From: JACKII01 sp963974445
Lineage (GTDB): Bacteria; Pseudomonadota; Alphaproteobacteria; Bin95
Assembly (NCBI GenBank): GCA_963974445.1
Contig: CAXBDI010000091.1
Span: 1-16,376, forward strand
Length of the DNA: 16,376 bases
Direction of reading: 5' to 3'
This document shows positions 1-6,798 of the stretch, in pieces (within the stretch, counting starts at the first letter, position 1; the number at the start of each line of letters is the position of its first letter). Under the pieces are notes generated by a model. It was not told the origin of the DNA, did not search any database, and saw only the letters and a program-made list of their open reading frames with translations. A program made the translations under genes and the position numbers.

Positions 1-144
1 AAGTTGCTTGCTCAATGAGCGGGTTCCTGGCAGACGTGTGCCGGGCACAAGCCTGCCATTAGTGATGGACGTGCTGATTTCGCCAACCAACTGGGTCTGC
101 AGCGGGATCGGGGCCAAGGGGTCGATCGCGATGGACAGTTGCAT
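1..144 (-). CDS. MocR-type GntR-family regulator, N-terminal fragment
   Basis: Partial gene: the first 48 codons, read leftward from an ATG at 142-144 and running off the window edge with no stop. The peptide begins MQLSIAIDPLAPIPLQTQLV and continues with a segment of the form I-x-x-G-R-L-x-P-G-T-R-L-P-G-T-R-x-L. That is the winged-helix start of GntR-family DNA-binding domains. The leading 'D-P-x-x-P-I-P-L-Q-x-Q-L' stretch is typical of the MocR/PdxR branch, in which this domain is fused to a PLP-binding aminotransferase-like domain. The C-terminal part is outside the window, so the MocR assignment rests on the N-terminus only; a plain GntR regulator is possible. The gene reads in the same direction as the NTF2-like gene, 142 bp downstream of it, and a repeated GGTACC-containing motif lies in that gap. 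Confidence 0.72.
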   Translation of the reverse strand, partial: MQLSIAIDPLAPIPLQTQLVGEISTSITNGRLVPGTRLPGTRSLSKQL

Positions 145-186
145 GGATCAAACTCCGGAAGCGTCGCTAGCGGTTCAAATCGTTCG

Positions 187-208
187 GATGGTACCGGTTC
201 AATGTACC
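187..208. promoter_or_regulatory. candidate operator upstream of the MocR-type gene
   Basis: This site begins 43 bp upstream of the MocR-type ATG. It holds GATGGTACCGGTT (187-199), which recurs exactly at 760-772. It also holds an inverted repeat GGTAC-N9-GTACC (190-194 and 204-208). CGGTTCA occurs nearby at 171-177, 195-201 and 237-243. MocR regulators commonly bind repeated motifs near their own promoters, so autoregulation is a reasonable inference; no binding is shown by the sequence itself. Confidence 0.45.
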
Positions 209-286
209 GCTCTCGTCATCTCTCCTGGCGTCATTGCGGTTCAGCGAAATTTAGGCGGGCTGGAACCGGCCCTTGCCCTTTCGTCT

Positions 287-658
287 TCATCCATCGTGCA
301 AGTGGAAAGTTTTGTTCATGATCTTCCAATGGCCGTCGACTTTCAGCATCGTAAAGTAGTCGGTGAAACGATGGCCGGTCCAATTGTCTGCCTCTACCCG
401 CACGATAGCAACTGTCCCGACCACTTCCACGATGATTACGTGAGTGACGACATCCTTGGCCGGGCCGTTTTCGTCGTTCCAGGCGTAGAGCATGTCGATC
501 GGCCCGCCAAAGAAGTCTGGCCCGACATAGCCGAAGATCGTCGCCTGCTCATGAAAGGCCGGGCGCATGTCGTCGCCCTTCCCGGAGCGTGCGCCATTCA
601 AATAGTGCTGAACCGAGTCAGTTATGGCCTGATATTCGCGCATATCAACGGCGGTCAT
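287..658 (-). CDS. NTF2-like / putative lumazine-binding family protein
   Basis: A complete 123-residue protein that looks like the small NTF2-like fold proteins annotated as putative lumazine-binding or SnoaL-like. It has an N-terminal helix (EYQAITDSVQHYLNGARSG), then M-R-x-A-F-H-x-x-A-T-I-F-G-Y-V-G, and a C-terminal sheet with N-W-T-G-H-R-F-T-D-Y-F-T and L-K-V-D-G-H-W-K-I-M-N-K-x-F-H. These patterns and the length match the family. The cellular role is unknown; members are small cone-shaped proteins that may bind a ligand or act as an enzyme. The ATG at 656-658 is supported by a purine-rich site (AAGAAGGGA) about 6 bases upstream. It is 142 bp upstream of the MocR-type gene, and its own upstream region carries the motif shared with that gene, so common control is plausible. 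There is no signal peptide or membrane segment. Confidence 0.8.
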   Translation of the reverse strand: MTAVDMREYQAITDSVQHYLNGARSGKGDDMRPAFHEQATIFGYVGPDFFGGPIDMLYAWNDENGPAKDVVTHVIIVEVVGTVAIVRVEADNWTGHRFTDYFTMLKVDGHWKIMNKTFHLHDG

Positions 659-759
659 GGCGAGTCCCTTCTTCTACGTCAGGGGCCCCAGTGGCTCCCA
701 ATGTCTGAAGAAGGTATCAGCCCGCAAACCTCAGCCAGAGAACCAGTGCTATCAAAGTT

Positions 760-778
760 GATGGTACCGGTTTTACCA
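760..778. promoter_or_regulatory. candidate operator upstream of the NTF2-like gene
   Basis: GATGGTACCGGTT at 760-772 is identical to 187-199 and lies about 102 bp upstream of the NTF2-like ATG. It is embedded in an inverted repeat TGGTA-N7-TACCA (762-766 and 774-778). The shared core and the nearby MocR-type regulator suggest a common operator. The geometry of the flanking half-sites differs from the first copy (N7 against N9), which weakens the case slightly. Confidence 0.42.
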
Positions 779-995
779 GCTTCCCGGAGGCGCCCAGGTG
801 TGGCCCAAGGGCCCGTCACGAGTGGACGTGAAACAGCAATTCAATATCAGAAAAACTCTGTTATCAGATGTAAGGGGCCTTTATCGGTCGATATTGGCGC
901 GATTCTGCAAGGCAATCTTTGATTGAACCCAATGGAACGCTCGCATTGCTCCACCGTCTCTATCACGCAGCGTCCCATCAACAAGGTAGCCTGTA

Positions 996-1021
996 AATTC
1001 CCAGCCCCACTACTGAGAATT
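996..1021 (-). terminator. hairpin just downstream of the cyclase gene
   Basis: A 9-base stem (996-1004 pairing with 1013-1021, one G-U pair in the minus-strand RNA) with an 8-base loop begins 8 bases past the cyclase TAA codon. No clear run of T follows, so it is a weak intrinsic terminator or an mRNA 3'-end stabiliser at best. Confidence 0.35.
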
Positions 1022-1029
1022 GTGCATAT

Positions 1030-4000
1030 TTAGCTCGTCTGATCGAGCAGCGATTTTGCGTCCAGGAAATCTGGTGTGTCAAAGCCCTCGACGAACTGGT
1101 CGCAGACGGTTTGCAGCAACGACGCGCTCCTGGCGCTTTTGCCGTTCTCGGCCCAGATACGCGCCAGGTCGGTCGCAGCGCGCAGTTCCAGGGACAGGGC
1201 GCCCTGCGCCCGCGAGAGTTCAATGGCGTGTTCAAGGTCGGCAGTCGCCTCGCCAATAGCCTTACTCGAAATGCGCAGTCGGATATTTGCGCGGTAGCGA
1301 TAGAGGTCAGGCGCAAGTGGGATATCTTGAGTAAACGACTGCATTTTGAGCGCAGCCTCAATCGTAGCCCGCGCTGCTGTATGGTCGCCGAGCCGGGAAA
1401 GTCCATCAGCAAGCAGGCCCAAGTGAAAAGACCCGTACCGCAGCACGCCGATTCGTTCTGCAGTTTCGATGGCTTGGCGCATTAAGACAGGTGCATCAGC
1501 GTCGCCGCGCTGCATACCGACCCAACCCAGATGCACACGGCCCCAGGTGTCCCAAAGGCTGAGCGACTTTTCCTCGGAAAGTTGGATGGACTCAAGAGCG
1601 GCCTGCTGAACCCGTTCGATGTCGCGCAGCCAGATGTTGGTGATCGCGACGCCGAAGCACATCGTGAGGCCAATGGTGTTGGGGTGATCAATGGCGCGCG
1701 CCCAGGCGAGCGAAGCCTCGCAGCCTGCACGCGCGTGGTCAGGCAGGCCCAGGTGCCAATCGCTCCAGGCTTTATAGTTCATGGCAGCGGCGCGCGGATC
1801 ATGGCCAAACTCAAGCCCCAAATGCCGGTGCGCGTCGGTATCGTATACTACCAGCGCTTGATCGACCAATTCCAGGGACTTCCTGAACTGTCCTGCGTGG
1901 AACCGGCCAAGCGCCTGCATCCGCAAGGCGACGCAGTACCGGCCACTGTCGCCACCACGGGCTATCTGAACGGCCCGGTCCGCAAGGTCTTCCATCGGTC
2001 GATTTTCAATATACCGGCTGGCCCACACGCCATAGATCGACGGCAGCAGCAGTTCCTGGTCGCCGATGGCTTCGGCTAATGCGAGTCCGCGCTCGAAGGC
2101 GGCTGTCGTCTCCGTGGCTTGGTAACCGAGGTTCGCAATCAGTGCCTGACCAAGCTGCACTTGCAGTTCCAGTTCCTCGCGTTGCCAGGCTTGGTCGTTG
2201 CCGAATGTCTGGCAAAGCCGGATGGCGGCGTTGAAGTTTGCGATGGCTTCTTTGTAGGCCGGTTGGCCGATCGCCGTTTCACCTGCGGCACGCCAGTGCG
2301 CAGCCGCCGCCTCAATGCGCCCGCCAAACTCGGCGTGCCGGGCGAGAATTTCCGATGCTACTCCACCCTGCCGTTCGAGAGCGAGCAGGATATCACTGTG
2401 AACGGCCTCGCGCCGGCCTCTCAGCAGGCTTTCATACGCGGCGTCGCGAACCAGCGCGTGCTTGAACAAATACTGGCGGTTGGCGGCCGGGCCGCGCCGG
2501 AAAATCAGCTCGGCCGCTGCCAACTGATTGAGCGCCGAGTGCAGCTGCTCCTCACTCAAATCAACGACTTGCAACAACAGATCCTGATCGAACTCCCGTC
2601 CGATGCAAGCCGCGATCTGAGCGACTTCCTTTACGTCGGGTATCCGGTCAAGCCGCGCCATGAGCGAGTCGTGTAATGAAGACGGTATCGATGTCTTACC
2701 TGTCTCCAGGATGACCTTCGTCAACTCCTCAACGAATAGCGGCACGCCGTCTGTCCGGGCAATGATCGCGTCGCGCGTTTCCGGTGGCAGCGCCCCGCCG
2801 CCCATACGCCGGATAATCCCTTCCGCGCTGGCCCGGGCCAGACGATTGAGCGTCAGGCGCGTGACATGCGGATGGGCGGCGATCTCCGGCTGATTGTCCG
2901 GTCGGCTGGTCATGAGAACGAGAACTGGCGCGCTAATAATTGCATCCAGGCAAAGCTCCATCAGTTCCAGTGTCGTCGGGTCGGCCCAATGGGCGTCTTC
3001 CAGAACCAACAAGACCGGCTTGACGGCCGCCAAACCGAGCAATTGATGGGTTAGCGCCTCCAAAGTGCGCGCCCGACGCAAGGCGGGCGCCATGTCTGTC
3101 AGGCCGTAATGTTCAATGCCACCCAAGCCGAAGAGTTCGGCTATCAAGGCGAACTCAGCTTGTCCTCCGCCGCCACGCGCTAACACCCTCTCCAGTTTGG
3201 CGAACTGGTCGGCCTTGGCGTCGTTGGTCGCCAGGCCCGCGGCGAGCCGCAACTGTTGAATAGCTGGTGATAGCGCGCTGTCCGTTTGATAGGGCGAGCA
3301 CTGGTACTGGATGCGCGTGCAATCTTCCGCCGCCAATACGTCGAGCAAGCCACGCACAATCCGTGACTTGCCGATGCCGGCCTCGCCGACCAGCAACACG
3401 CCCTGGCCTTCGCCGCTTTTCGCCAGCGACCAACGTTCGAGCAGGAGCGCAAGTTCCTGGTCGCGGCCTACCATTTCTGTAATGTTCGCCGATCGCGCTT
3501 CGAAACGGGTTTCCACGGAGTGCTCGCCCGAGATCAGGAATGTCGGCACCGCGCCGGTCAAACCTTTCAGGTCGCGCTGGCCGAAATCCTCAACCTCAAA
3601 CCCAGAGCCGAGCAGGCGTCGTGTCGCGTCGCTGACGATGACCTGTCCCGCCCCGGCAATCGACTGCAGACGCGCGGCCAGATTGGGCGCATCGCCGATC
3701 ACCGCCTGTTCCTGTGCTGCATTTGCGCCGATCAAGTCGCCGACGACGACAATGCCCGTCGCAATGCCGATACGCGCGGCCAGCTTGTCTCCAGTTGGCG
3801 CTGTGTGACGGGCCACAGCTTCGGTGATCGATAGCCCGGCGCGAACGGCTAGTTCAGCGTCATCCTCATGCGCTTGCGGGAACCCAAAATAGGCGAGGAC
3901 GCCATCTCCCATGAATTTGGCGACAAAGCCTTCGAAGCGCGTGATCGCGCCAGCGCAGGCGTCCTGATACGTCTTGATCAAATCGCGCATATCTTCTGGA

Positions 4001-4326
4001 TCGAGATCCGCCGACAACGCCGTCGAACCGACGAGGTCGCTAAAAAGCACCGTGATTTGCCGGCGTTCCGCCGAACTTGGCAAATTGGCCGGGGCTGCGC
4101 GCCCTTCCTCGAAGCCGGGGCTGGCTAGAACTTCCGAAATAAACCTGTCGAGCGACGGTTTTCCCGCCAAAAACCGCCGTCTCGGCCCGAGCGGTAGGCC
4201 CAGATCCTTGAGGTCGTCTTCTGTAAGATGCGGAAGATCGCTCAGCTGAACTTCATTGTCGATGAAGGCTGGCGCATACTTTTCCAGATCATTCTTTTCC
4301 AACCAGGATCGAAGCGTCTCTGACAT
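1030..4326 (-). CDS. SAM domain / class III adenylate cyclase / AAA-type ATPase / TPR-like protein
   Basis: A 1098-residue multidomain signalling protein. Residues about 1-60 form a SAM domain (RSWLEKNDLEKYAPAF, then LPHLTEDDLKDLGL). Residues about 88-265 are a class III nucleotidyl cyclase. The metal-binding Asp are D97 in FSDLVGST and D141 in GDGV. The substrate-specifying pair is K137 and D212, and the transition-state pair is N215 and R219 in NLAARL. All are present, so it is predicted active and to make cAMP. An ATPase follows with Walker A GEAGIGKS (about 314-321) and Walker B LLVLEDAHWADP (about 440-451). The last ~450 residues look like TPR-type helical repeats. I chose the ATG at 4324-4326, preceded by GGAAGGA, over an in-frame TTG 33 bases upstream. 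There are no membrane segments, so it is probably cytosolic. It stands alone, and its activating signal is unknown. Multi-domain cyclases of this kind are common in alphaproteobacteria. Confidence 0.9.
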   Translation of the reverse strand: MSETLRSWLEKNDLEKYAPAFIDNEVQLSDLPHLTEDDLKDLGLPLGPRRRFLAGKPSLDRFISEVLASPGFEEGRAAPANLPSSAERRQITVLFSDLVGSTALSADLDPEDMRDLIKTYQDACAGAITRFEGFVAKFMGDGVLAYFGFPQAHEDDAELAVRAGLSITEAVARHTAPTGDKLAARIGIATGIVVVGDLIGANAAQEQAVIGDAPNLAARLQSIAGAGQVIVSDATRRLLGSGFEVEDFGQRDLKGLTGAVPTFLISGEHSVETRFEARSANITEMVGRDQELALLLERWSLAKSGEGQGVLLVGEAGIGKSRIVRGLLDVLAAEDCTRIQYQCSPYQTDSALSPAIQQLRLAAGLATNDAKADQFAKLERVLARGGGGQAEFALIAELFGLGGIEHYGLTDMAPALRRARTLEALTHQLLGLAAVKPVLLVLEDAHWADPTTLELMELCLDAIISAPVLVLMTSRPDNQPEIAAHPHVTRLTLNRLARASAEGIIRRMGGGALPPETRDAIIARTDGVPLFVEELTKVILETGKTSIPSSLHDSLMARLDRIPDVKEVAQIAACIGREFDQDLLLQVVDLSEEQLHSALNQLAAAELIFRRGPAANRQYLFKHALVRDAAYESLLRGRREAVHSDILLALERQGGVASEILARHAEFGGRIEAAAAHWRAAGETAIGQPAYKEAIANFNAAIRLCQTFGNDQAWQREELELQVQLGQALIANLGYQATETTAAFERGLALAEAIGDQELLLPSIYGVWASRYIENRPMEDLADRAVQIARGGDSGRYCVALRMQALGRFHAGQFRKSLELVDQALVVYDTDAHRHLGLEFGHDPRAAAMNYKAWSDWHLGLPDHARAGCEASLAWARAIDHPNTIGLTMCFGVAITNIWLRDIERVQQAALESIQLSEEKSLSLWDTWGRVHLGWVGMQRGDADAPVLMRQAIETAERIGVLRYGSFHLGLLADGLSRLGDHTAARATIEAALKMQSFTQDIPLAPDLYRYRANIRLRISSKAIGEATADLEHAIELSRAQGALSLELRAATDLARIWAENGKSARSASLLQTVCDQFVEGFDTPDFLDAKSLLDQTS

Positions 4327-4521
4327 GCGTGCATCCTTCCATACCGGCACTCTAGTCAATGTCTCTTCCGACGTGAATGTCCGAGTTAGAGGATTGCCTG
4401 CCCATCAGCGACAGCTGTGTCCCGGCGCGCGGTGTAACTTCCGTTGGTAGCTCAGGCGAAGCTCGCGCGGGCCGCTTGGCGGCTACGGCTGTTCTCCGGC
4501 TAAGGTTTGGGTTGCACACCG
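4327..4521. other. unassigned spacer between the cyclase start and the transposase relic
   Basis: This 195-bp stretch should hold the cyclase promoter on the minus strand. I recognise no gene in it. It may include further decayed insertion-sequence DNA, but I could align nothing in it to a transposase. Confidence 0.4.
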
Positions 4522-4831
4522 ACCTTCGATCAGGACACCCTGAAAGCGTCTCAGCAACACTGGGCCCAAGCTGATCGAGGCGTTTGAGCCGCGCCATCCC
4601 AAGCTCGCCGAACTCATGCGCCGCGCCGAGGACGATGTGCTGGCCTGCAAGCGCTTTCCGCGCGATCACTGGGCGAAGATCCACTCCACAAACCCGTTTG
4701 AGTGCCGACACAAGAAAATCAAACGCCGAACCAATGTCGTGGGTATCTTCCCAACCGAGGCCGCCGTCACCCGCCGCTACATGACACTGGAAACCGTCGC
4801 CGCCATTTGCGACGCTGCTCCCAATGACGCC
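4522..4831 (+). pseudogene. IS256-family (Mutator-like) transposase, C-terminal remnant
   Basis: A decayed transposase piece. From 4571 the frame reads LIEAFEPRHPKLAELMRRAE, then F-P-R-D-H-W-A-K-I-H-S-T-N-P-F-E, I-K-R-R-T-N-V-V-G-I-F-P-T-E-A-A-V-T-R and R-Y-M-T-L-E-T-V. This is the C-terminal signature of IS256-family transposases, including the Glu of the N-P-x-E motif. The preceding piece (TFDQDTLKASQQHWAQAD, from 4522) is in another frame, so a frameshift lies near 4570. Intact members have about 17 residues (L-V-G-A-x-L-L-E-Q-N-D-E-W type) between 'A-A-V-T-R' and 'R-Y-M'. Here they are directly joined, which indicates an in-frame deletion. The N-terminal catalytic domain with its Asp residues is absent. 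No terminal inverted repeats were identified. Not functional. Confidence 0.85.
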
Positions 4832-4859
4832 AAAATTTTTGGAATGAGGACAAACGCCC

Positions 4860-5633
4860 ATGCAATTCCACGAGCCTGACGCCTCGACCCCTTCGCATCC
4901 CGGCCTGGTGGCGCGAGAGTTCACACTTAACCGCGGTGCACGCCCGGTCACTGGTGTGCTCTGGCAGAGCGAGAAACCGCAGGCCGGCGCACCGCTGGTC
5001 CTTTGCGGGCATGGCGCATCCGGCTCACGGCATCAGGCGCCGATTCCGCACCTGGCCGAGCGCTTGGTCAAGGACCACAACATGTTCGTCCTCGCCATCG
5101 ACGGGCCGGTGCACGGACGCCGCCAGAAAGGCCCCGGCGGCCGCGCCGCGTTCTGGCCGGAATGGCAGCGAGAAGGGACCGAGGCCGACATGGTCGCCGA
5201 CTGGCAAGCCGTGCTCGACGCCGTCCAAACCGTGCCCGAAGTCGGAGCCGGACCGGTCGGCTATTATGGGCTCTCCATGGGCACGATCTACGGCGCACCG
5301 CTGGTCGCAGCGGAACCGCGGATCAAGGCGGCGGTGCTGGGCCTGATGGGTATCAGCGGCCCCGACCACTACAAGCCCAAGGTCGAGGCGGCGGCCAAAG
5401 CCATCGCCTGCCCGGTGTTCTTCCTTTGGCAGTTGGAGGATGAGCTATTCACCCGCGAGGAATGCCTGGCCCTTTTTGACGCGCTCGCCAGTAAGGACAA
5501 GCGCCTGCACGCCAATCCCGGTCTGCACCCGGCAGTGCCAATGGAAGAAATCCGCCTCTGCCGCGAATTCCTGCACCGCTACCTGATGGGCACGCCGGAA
5601 TCGCGGGACTCCGCCATCAAAGTTTCCGAGTAA
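4860..5633 (+). CDS. alpha/beta hydrolase, dienelactone-hydrolase-like
   Basis: A 257-residue cytosolic alpha/beta hydrolase with a complete apparent triad: nucleophile S139 in GLSMG, acid D194 in QLEDELFT, and H223 in NPGLHPAVP. An oxyanion-type G-H-G-A-S-G lies at residues 50-55 after a hydrophobic strand. The fold order (GHGASG, AIDGPVHGR, GYYGLSMG, FFLWQLEDE, GLHP) fits dienelactone hydrolase or acetyl-xylan-esterase-like carboxylesterases. The substrate cannot be read from sequence. The ATG at 4860 has GAGGA about 9-10 bases upstream. The transposase relic ends some 30 bp before the start and its open frame runs past it, so the hydrolase promoter must lie in or beyond relic DNA. The 3' end overlaps the convergent mrp gene by 17 bp. 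Confidence 0.85.
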   Translation: MQFHEPDASTPSHPGLVAREFTLNRGARPVTGVLWQSEKPQAGAPLVLCGHGASGSRHQAPIPHLAERLVKDHNMFVLAIDGPVHGRRQKGPGGRAAFWPEWQREGTEADMVADWQAVLDAVQTVPEVGAGPVGYYGLSMGTIYGAPLVAAEPRIKAAVLGLMGISGPDHYKPKVEAAAKAIACPVFFLWQLEDELFTREECLALFDALASKDKRLHANPGLHPAVPMEEIRLCREFLHRYLMGTPESRDSAIKVSE

Positions 5634-6660
5634 CCCGCTCAGCCAAGGCCCGGAATGCTTCGGCCTCGGGGCTTTTCGGTTGCGCCAGCACAATCGGCAC
5701 GCCAGCATCGCCCTGCTCACGAATCGGCAGCGACAGCGGGATCTCGCCGAGGAAATCGCAGCCGAGCGCCTTCGCCTCCGCTGCCGCACCGCCATGGCCG
5801 AAAATATGCGCCTCGTGGCCGCAGTTCGGGCAGATATACAGGCTCATGTTCTCGACGATGCCGAACACCGGCACGCCGACCTTTTCGAACATGGTGATGC
5901 CGCGGCGCACGTCGAGCAGGGCGATATCCTGCGGTGTCGAGACGATGACGGCGCCCGCCAACTTGACCTTCTGGGCAATCGTCAGTTGCGCGTCGCCGGT
6001 GCCGGGCGGCAGGTCGAGCACCAGCACGTCCAGTTCGCCCCACTGCACCTGAAAGATCATTTGCTGCACGGCGCTCATCACCATCGGCCCGCGCCAGATC
6101 ATCGCGGTCCGCTCCTCCACCATGAAGCCCATCGACATCAGTTTGACGCCATGCGCCTTCAGCGGCAGCAGCATCTTGCCGTCGCTATCCGGCTTGCGCT
6201 GAACGCCCAGCATCCGCGGCACCGAGGGGCCGAAGACGTCCGCATCCATCAACCCGACCCGCTTACCCTGCTCCGCCAGCGCAACCGCTAAATTCGCGGC
6301 GACCGTCGACTTGCCGACCCCGCCTTTGCCGGACGCGACAGCAATAACCGCTGCGACGCCGGGGATCATTTCCGGCTGCATCGGGCTCTGCGGCTGGGCC
6401 GGCTTGCCCCGCGGAGGTGCCTTGGGTGCGGGGTCGCTGGCGGCGGTCAGGACGACGGTGGCCGACAATACACCCGGCATGCTACGCAATGCCTCTTCCG
6501 CCGCTTTGCGCGCCGGCTCCGCCTGTTTGGCAGCGGCTGGATCGACCGCCAGCGCCACCTGAACATGCCCGTCCTTCAAGGCAATGCCCTCAAGCATGCG
6601 GTCCACCCCAGGAACAGAGGCGAGCTGGGCGCGGACTTGCGTTTCGGTTGGGCCGACCAT
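5617..6660 (-). CDS. mrp: Mrp/NBP35-type (ApbC) Fe-S cluster carrier ATPase
   Basis: A 347-residue P-loop ATPase of the Mrp/ApbC family, which carries and delivers [4Fe-4S] clusters to target proteins in the cytosol. The N-terminal ~75 residues resemble the MIP18/DUF59-like domain often fused to it, followed by a Pro/Ala-rich linker (about 76-100). The deviant Walker A GKGGVGKS is at 111-118, the Asp of LMDADVFGPS is at 139, and the switch-II DLPPGTGD is near 216-223. The cluster-binding pair CPNC (C277, C280) is present, so the protein appears complete and functional. The ATG at 6658-6660 is preceded by a weak purine stretch (AAAGAGAGA). It is divergent from hflK across 138 bp and convergent with the hydrolase. 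Length is normal for the family. Confidence 0.95.
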   Translation of the reverse strand: MVGPTETQVRAQLASVPGVDRMLEGIALKDGHVQVALAVDPAAAKQAEPARKAAEEALRSMPGVLSATVVLTAASDPAPKAPPRGKPAQPQSPMQPEMIPGVAAVIAVASGKGGVGKSTVAANLAVALAEQGKRVGLMDADVFGPSVPRMLGVQRKPDSDGKMLLPLKAHGVKLMSMGFMVEERTAMIWRGPMVMSAVQQMIFQVQWGELDVLVLDLPPGTGDAQLTIAQKVKLAGAVIVSTPQDIALLDVRRGITMFEKVGVPVFGIVENMSLYICPNCGHEAHIFGHGGAAAEAKALGCDFLGEIPLSLPIREQGDAGVPIVLAQPKSPEAEAFRALAERVTRKL

Positions 6661-6709
6661 AAGCGTGGTCTCTCTTTATCGAATTCGGGATAGGATCGCT
6701 GCACTTCGG

Positions 6710-6738
6710 TTGTACCGCAGCGCTCACTGTCATATATG
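6710..6738 (+). promoter_or_regulatory. possible sigma-70-type promoter for hflKC
   Basis: TTGTAC (6710-6715) and TATATG (6733-6738) are separated by 17 bp in the mrp-hflK gap, about 60 bp upstream of the chosen hflK start. Matches to the consensus are 3/6 and 4/6, so this is only a candidate. TATAGT at 6745-6750 is an alternative -10 without a good -35 partner. Confidence 0.3.
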
Positions 6739-6798
6739 AGGCGGTATAGTCGATGGAAGGCCGCTCAACGCCGGTCAAGCGAACAGGAAGTCTTTTTG

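Larger units (their letters stand above)
659..1029. other. 371-bp intergenic region without a recognisable gene
   Basis: I find no convincing coding sequence here on either strand. The plus-strand open frame through it is the antisense continuation of a frame opposite the NTF2-like gene. It contains the second copy of the shared 13-bp motif (760-772) and a hairpin at 996-1021 just after the cyclase stop codon. The promoter of the NTF2-like gene should lie here, but no strong -35/-10 pair stands out. Confidence 0.6.

Noticed and set aside
8..922. 304-codon plus-strand open frame across the left end
   Set aside because: It runs antisense to the MocR start and the NTF2-like gene, both of which show clear family sequence. 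Its own translation has no recognisable domain.
4327..4359. Upstream TTG start for the cyclase
   Set aside because: The ATG at 4326 has a good ribosome-binding site and the SAM domain begins right after it; the extra 11 residues add nothing familiar.
4352..4951. 199-codon minus-strand open frame opposite the transposase relic
   Set aside because: It is the antisense shadow of the IS256 remnant, which matches its family on the plus strand.
6736..6798. Upstream ATG extending HflK by 21 residues
   Set aside because: The extension is basic and unlike HflK, lacks a ribosome-binding site, and covers the likely promoter. The ATG at 6799 has AGGAAG.
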